DNA from: Hymenobacter sp. YC55
Lineage (GTDB): Bacteria > Bacteroidota > Bacteroidia > Cytophagales > Hymenobacteraceae
NCBI RefSeq assembly: GCF_029433095.1
Contig: NZ_JARNTX010000001.1
Span: 1,612,001 to 1,676,000 of the forward strand
Direction of reading: 5' to 3'
DNA length: 64,000 nucleotides
This document shows positions 61,012 to 64,000 of this stretch, piece after piece. Position 1 is the first letter of the stretch. The number at the start of each line of letters is the position of its first letter. The translations under genes and the position numbers were made by a program. A model generated the notes under the pieces. That model was not told the DNA's origin, made no database searches, and saw nothing but the letters and a program-made list of their open reading frames with translations.

Positions 61012-61054
61012 AAAAAAATAGTCTCCTGGATTGATCCCAGGAGACTATTTTTTT
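61012..61054. terminator. Terminator after the CHRD protein gene
   Basis: AAAAAAATAGTCTCCTGG pairs with CCAGGAGACTATTTTTTT around ATTGAT-like loop; ends in T7. Confidence 0.93.
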
Positions 61055-61365
61055 GTTGAAAAAGAGGTGAGGTAATACTATCGAAGCTAATCTTTTCAAT
61101 GGTTTGGCCTGATAGTTGTGAGTAGCTTCATCAGAAAGATTATTTTTTAGGTGTTTTGGTTGTGGAAGAGGGACGGGCCGTTGGTCTGTCCTTCTTTGTT
61201 TTTATAGGCACTGGCTATTGTAAGGGGCGGTACAAGCGCTAAAGCAGGTACTAGGAGCAGGCCAATAATAAAGAAGGAAGAAACCTGGCCTCTATATCTA
61301 GTAAAGCGTGATGCAGGCGAAGGTCGAGCAAGTGTAAACTGCGAGTGATATAGCTTAAAATGAAA
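61055..61365. other. Gap of about 310 bases without a supported gene
   Basis: Leftward, a frame encodes a hydrophobic stretch (FFIIGLLLVPALALVPPL) then a short polar tail, which would look like a small exported protein. Its only ATG lies inside the terminator hairpin at 61366-61408, and no other start sits before the hydrophobic part, so I do not call it. Confidence 0.5.
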
Positions 61366-61408
61366 CCACCGGCTGACGTACTGCGCGTTGCAGTACATCA
61401 GCCGGTGG
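61366..61408 (-). terminator. Terminator of the 130-aa gene
   Basis: CCACCGGCTGA and TCAGCCGGTGG pair, then GTACTGC and GCAGTAC, around loop GCGTT. TTTCATTTT follows leftward. It lies 60 bases after the stop of the gene ending at 61469. Confidence 0.7.
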
Positions 61409-61468
61409 CCCGGTATTGCTGTGAACTAGTAGACAAAGCTAGGAGCTTCGTCGGTTCGATGTGTAAGC

Positions 61469-61861
61469 TTATTGTATTACCCGTAGCTCGTATTGGGGGG
61501 CTTCATCAGGGGTGCCGGGTATACGGAAAGCTCCCACGCGGCTAGGACCGTAGCCTAGGTTCACTTTCACCCACTCGTCGCGGGCGGGAAGCATACCGAT
61601 GATTTCGCGGCGCAACAGGGTTAGGTCATCGTGGAGGTTTTCCAACTCTTGCCGCATTTGGTCGGGGTGCTGGTCGTAGCTGCCGGTAGGGGGGCGCTGC
61701 TCAAACGCGCTGGCCGATGCTTGTTCCTGCGCTTGATTCAGGGGCAGATTCGCGGCTTCAATCTGCGCTCTTTCCAGCTCTTTTTCAGCGGCCAGGTAGG
61801 CCCTTACTTTGTCTTCGAGGGGTTGCAGAGCCGGATCAAGGTAATTAAGGTTGCTGGACAT
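61469..61861 (-). CDS. Small protein of unknown function with a coiled-coil centre
   Basis: I do not recognise this 130-residue protein. It starts MSSNLNYLDPALQPLEDKVR. The centre is Ala/Glu/Gln-rich helix (AAEKELERAQIEAANL, ALENLHDDLTLLRREII), then a short basic-to-neutral end with WVKVNLGYGPSRVGAFRIPG, a small beta patch. There is no signal peptide. It is single, with its own terminator. Confidence 0.6.
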   Translation of the reverse strand: MSSNLNYLDPALQPLEDKVRAYLAAEKELERAQIEAANLPLNQAQEQASASAFEQRPPTGSYDQHPDQMRQELENLHDDLTLLRREIIGMLPARDEWVKVNLGYGPSRVGAFRIPGTPDEAPQYELRVIQ

Positions 61862-62068
61862 AGGGAGCGAGAAGAAATAGTGGAGTCTGAAACACACAAC
61901 GCAGCCCAGCTGTGGAAGGATGCGTATGGAGTGATGAAACGCCAGCCTGCCAGCTCAAGTAGAACGCGAAACCCATACACCCACTAGTCACTACATCACG
62001 TTTCATGGGGTTGGTGCCTAACTTGCAGCGCAAGCTTCGGCTTCGTATTTTCTGATTTACTCTGTTCT

Positions 62069-62803
62069 ATGTCCTCTTCCCCAACCTCGGTGCCCGATCC
62101 GCTGGGCCACGCCCTGCTCGACTACCAACAAGGCCAACTTGATGCTACGCTCACTGTTTTCAGCAACGTAGCCGAAGAGGAGCCGCTGCCGGCCAGTTAC
62201 TTTTTTCGTAGCCTGTGGGAGATGCCCGAACTCGAGCGCGAAGCCCTGGAAGAGTGCCGGGGCCGGGTGCTCGACCTTGGGGGCGGGGCCGGCTGCCACG
62301 CGCTGGAATTGCAAAACCGGGGTTTCGACGTGAAGTCTGTGGATGTATCGGAAGGGGCGGTGCGGGTGATGCAGGCCCGCGGGGTGCGCGAAGTAGCACG
62401 CCACAACATTTTCGAGCTAACCCATGAAACCGGCAAATACGATACGCTGCTCATGCTCATGAACGGCCTGGGACTGGTCGGTACTCTCGACGGCCTCAAA
62501 CGGTTTCTGGAATACGCGCCGACGCTGTTGGCCCCTGGTGGTCAGATTTTGGCTACTTCCTCCGATATCAGCTACCTCTACGAAGACGAAGATGGCGCCC
62601 TGGTATTCGACTTGAACGGCCCATATTATGGCGAGGTAGAGTACACTATGCACTACGGCAAGGAGGCTAGTCACCAATTCAACTGGCTGTTTGCCGATGC
62701 CAGCATTTTACAGGATTATGCCCAAGAAGCAGGCTATGAAGTGGAATTTCTGAGTGAGGACGAGCAACAGCAGTACCTTGTGCGGCTCACTTATCAGGGC
62801 TGA
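62069..62803 (+). CDS. Class I SAM-dependent methyltransferase
   Basis: A 244-residue methyltransferase. It has RVLDLGGGAGCHALELQNRGFDVKSVDVSEGAV (motif I with GxGxG-like GGGAG, and the acidic residue in motif II), HETGKYDTLLMLMNGLGLVG, LAPGGQILATSSDISYL and LNGPYYGEVEY. The MNGLG block resembles small-molecule methyltransferases found in many bacteria. Substrate unknown. The following gene is 142 bases downstream. Confidence 0.85.
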   Translation: MSSSPTSVPDPLGHALLDYQQGQLDATLTVFSNVAEEEPLPASYFFRSLWEMPELEREALEECRGRVLDLGGGAGCHALELQNRGFDVKSVDVSEGAVRVMQARGVREVARHNIFELTHETGKYDTLLMLMNGLGLVGTLDGLKRFLEYAPTLLAPGGQILATSSDISYLYEDEDGALVFDLNGPYYGEVEYTMHYGKEASHQFNWLFADASILQDYAQEAGYEVEFLSEDEQQQYLVRLTYQG

Positions 62804-62945
62804 TTGTCGGTACCGCTACTTCGGGCATATTGTAGCAAAGAATATCATGAGCGTTCAACGGCTTATAGAATTTATAATGCGCTGAGAGCTACTAACTCCT
62901 GCAAGGCAGGTTTGATTAACCACACAACAATTAATACCCTACTTC

Positions 62946-63395
62946 ATGTCTTACGAAAAGACGTTCACGGTACGCTGGGCCGACTTGGACCCAAACAAAC
63001 ACATGCGCCACTCGGCCTATACCGATTATGCCGCCCAAGTACGCCTCGAGTATCTAGCCGACCAGGGATTCTCGATGGAGCGGTTTGCCCAGCTCAACAT
63101 TGGCCCCATTTTGTTTCGGGAGGACACCCGCTTCCTGAAAGAAGTTGGGATGAGCGAAACTATCCGGGTGACAGCCGAGCTGGCCGGCATCAGTTCCGAC
63201 GGCTCCCGGTGGAACATCATTCATACTATCTACAAGGCCGACGGGCGCGAAGCCGCCACCGTAACGGTAGAGGGAGCTTGGCTTGACTTGAACCTGCGTA
63301 AACTGGCCGTGCCATCCACGGAGCTGATGGACGCCTTCACCGACTTCCCCCGCCATACCAGCTACGCCGATATCGTGCGGGAGCGAAAAGGTTAA
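62946..63395 (+). CDS. Acyl-CoA thioesterase, hot-dog fold (4HBT type)
   Basis: A 149-residue thioesterase. It has RWADLDPNKHMRHSAYTDYAAQVRLEYL, the 4-hydroxybenzoyl-CoA thioesterase pattern with the active-site Asp, and strands IGPILFREDTRFLKEV and VTAELAGISSDGSRWNIIHTIYK. It probably cleaves fatty or hydroxy-acyl-CoA in the cytosol. It converges with the DinB-like gene and shares its terminator. Confidence 0.88.
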   Translation: MSYEKTFTVRWADLDPNKHMRHSAYTDYAAQVRLEYLADQGFSMERFAQLNIGPILFREDTRFLKEVGMSETIRVTAELAGISSDGSRWNIIHTIYKADGREAATVTVEGAWLDLNLRKLAVPSTELMDAFTDFPRHTSYADIVRERKG

Positions 63396-63402
63396 CTGTG
63401 TG

Positions 63403-63440
63403 AAGTAGCTGAGTAAGGCAATTTGCTTGCTCAGCTACTT
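63403..63440. terminator. Bidirectional terminator
   Basis: AAGTAGCTGAGTAAG pairs with CTTGCTCAGCTACTT; arms with one mismatch, loop GCAATTTG-like. It separates two convergent genes. Confidence 0.8.
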
Positions 63441-63447
63441 TATACAG

Positions 63448-63996
63448 TTACTTCGTTGCTTTCTGAAGGAAGCTGGAAACTCGCTCGATTTGGCGCTGAT
63501 GGTGCAGGATGTGGTCTACCATGAAGTCCAGCGTTTGGTAGATGGTCAGCATGCCGGAGCGAGGGTGTTTAAAGATGGCGTGGCTTAGTAGTTTGTCCGG
63601 ATACTCATTAAGAATCTGCTCTAGGTGGCGCCGCACCCCATTCCATTGCTCACGCATTTGCGCAAGGGGCGGCACCTGGTCCGGAGTAAGTTCTTTGAGT
63701 CGGGGCGGAGACTTGAATTTGAGGCCTGGCAGGCGTAGTAGCACCCGCAGCAACCTCGACTTGAAGAGGTGAGTGAGTCCGGCTTTCTGTAGTTCTTCGC
63801 TGTTGCGCAGCTTTTTTTCGATGTATTGGTTTATGCCGGTTTCGGAAATTAATAAATGATATATCACCTGTGCTGCTGACCATTTTCCGGGCGCTGGGGC
63901 CTGATGTGCCTTATCTCCAAGCGCTTCGGCTGCCGCAAACAACTGATTGGTAACGTGTTCAAGCTGCTCGAAACGGAGATGCAAACGGTGGTTCAT
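63448..63996 (-). CDS. DinB-family four-helix protein
   Basis: A 182-residue protein with the DinB layout: helix 1 LHLRFEQLEHVTNQLFAAAEAL, then WSAAQVIYHLLISETGINQYI (first metal His), and YQTLDFMVDHILHHQRQIERV (HxxxH near 165-170). Such proteins bind a divalent metal and often act as thiol transferases or oxidative-stress enzymes. The activity of this one is not known. Start ATG 63996 is four bases from the window end. Confidence 0.82.
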   Translation of the reverse strand: MNHRLHLRFEQLEHVTNQLFAAAEALGDKAHQAPAPGKWSAAQVIYHLLISETGINQYIEKKLRNSEELQKAGLTHLFKSRLLRVLLRLPGLKFKSPPRLKELTPDQVPPLAQMREQWNGVRRHLEQILNEYPDKLLSHAIFKHPRSGMLTIYQTLDFMVDHILHHQRQIERVSSFLQKATK

Positions 63997-64000
63997 GGGG

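Noticed and set aside
61147..61398. Leftward frame encoding a hydrophobic segment and short tail
   Set aside because: Its only ATG lies inside a terminator hairpin, and no usable start precedes the hydrophobic part.
1..64000. Search by eye for tRNA, rRNA, CRISPR arrays, insertion sequences and phage genes
   Set aside because: None seen. The palindromic repeats at 24054 and 29034 are the only repeated elements that resemble mobile units.

Overview
This 64 kb window looks like a chromosome segment of a Hymenobacter-like member of the Bacteroidota (Cytophagales). Three proteins end in type IX secretion (T9SS) sorting domains. CarboxypepD_reg-like domains occur both alone and at the front of a TonB-dependent receptor. 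Many genes are preceded by the Bacteroidota promoter pair TTTG / TAnnTTTG, usually with no Shine-Dalgarno sequence. There is no phage, integrase, transposase, CRISPR array, tRNA or rRNA gene. Genus is inferred from gene style only.

Layout. 1-14 kb holds mostly housekeeping and single genes: a cut AsmA-like gene, DUF6686, guaA, the SRP RNA, fsa, an FtsE-type ATPase, two sugar-modification genes, an M48 protease, a PIN-domain toxin-antitoxin pair and an EcsC protein. 14-20.4 kb is a drug-efflux locus: a MarR regulator, a candidate operator palindrome, then TolC, HlyD, an acidic unknown and a DHA2-type MFS pump. 20.4-35.8 kb is a sulfur regulon. An amino acid permease reads rightward. A long leftward run carries cysH, cysD, cysN, cobA, cysJ, a TonB receptor, cysI and a siroheme-synthase/TSUP-transporter fusion. 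Together these activate sulfate, reduce APS to sulfite and sulfide, and make the siroheme the sulfite reductase needs. 36-52 kb is a surface-glycan locus with all six pseudaminic acid genes (pseB, C, H, G, I, F), a flippase, glycosyltransferases, a deacetylase-like protein, a TylF-type methyltransferase, a MaoC-like protein and an unknown. 52.4-64 kb has ffh, two large T9SS cargo proteins, guanine deaminase and small enzymes.

The most striking find is in the sulfur region. Both outward ends, the permease and the cysH operon, begin with a SAM-I riboswitch. Each riboswitch is followed, six bases after the last P1 base, by a GTG-initiated reading frame of 33 or 38 codons that ends in Gly-Cys-Cys-Cys-stop. 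The two P1 stems are identical (TTGTTTTTATA with TATAAAAACAA), and the 3' strand lies where ribosomes would load on the short frame. This suggests a two-input leader: SAM would gate translation of a cysteine-sensing peptide, which then controls the downstream genes. The sequence elements are directly visible; the mechanism is inferred.
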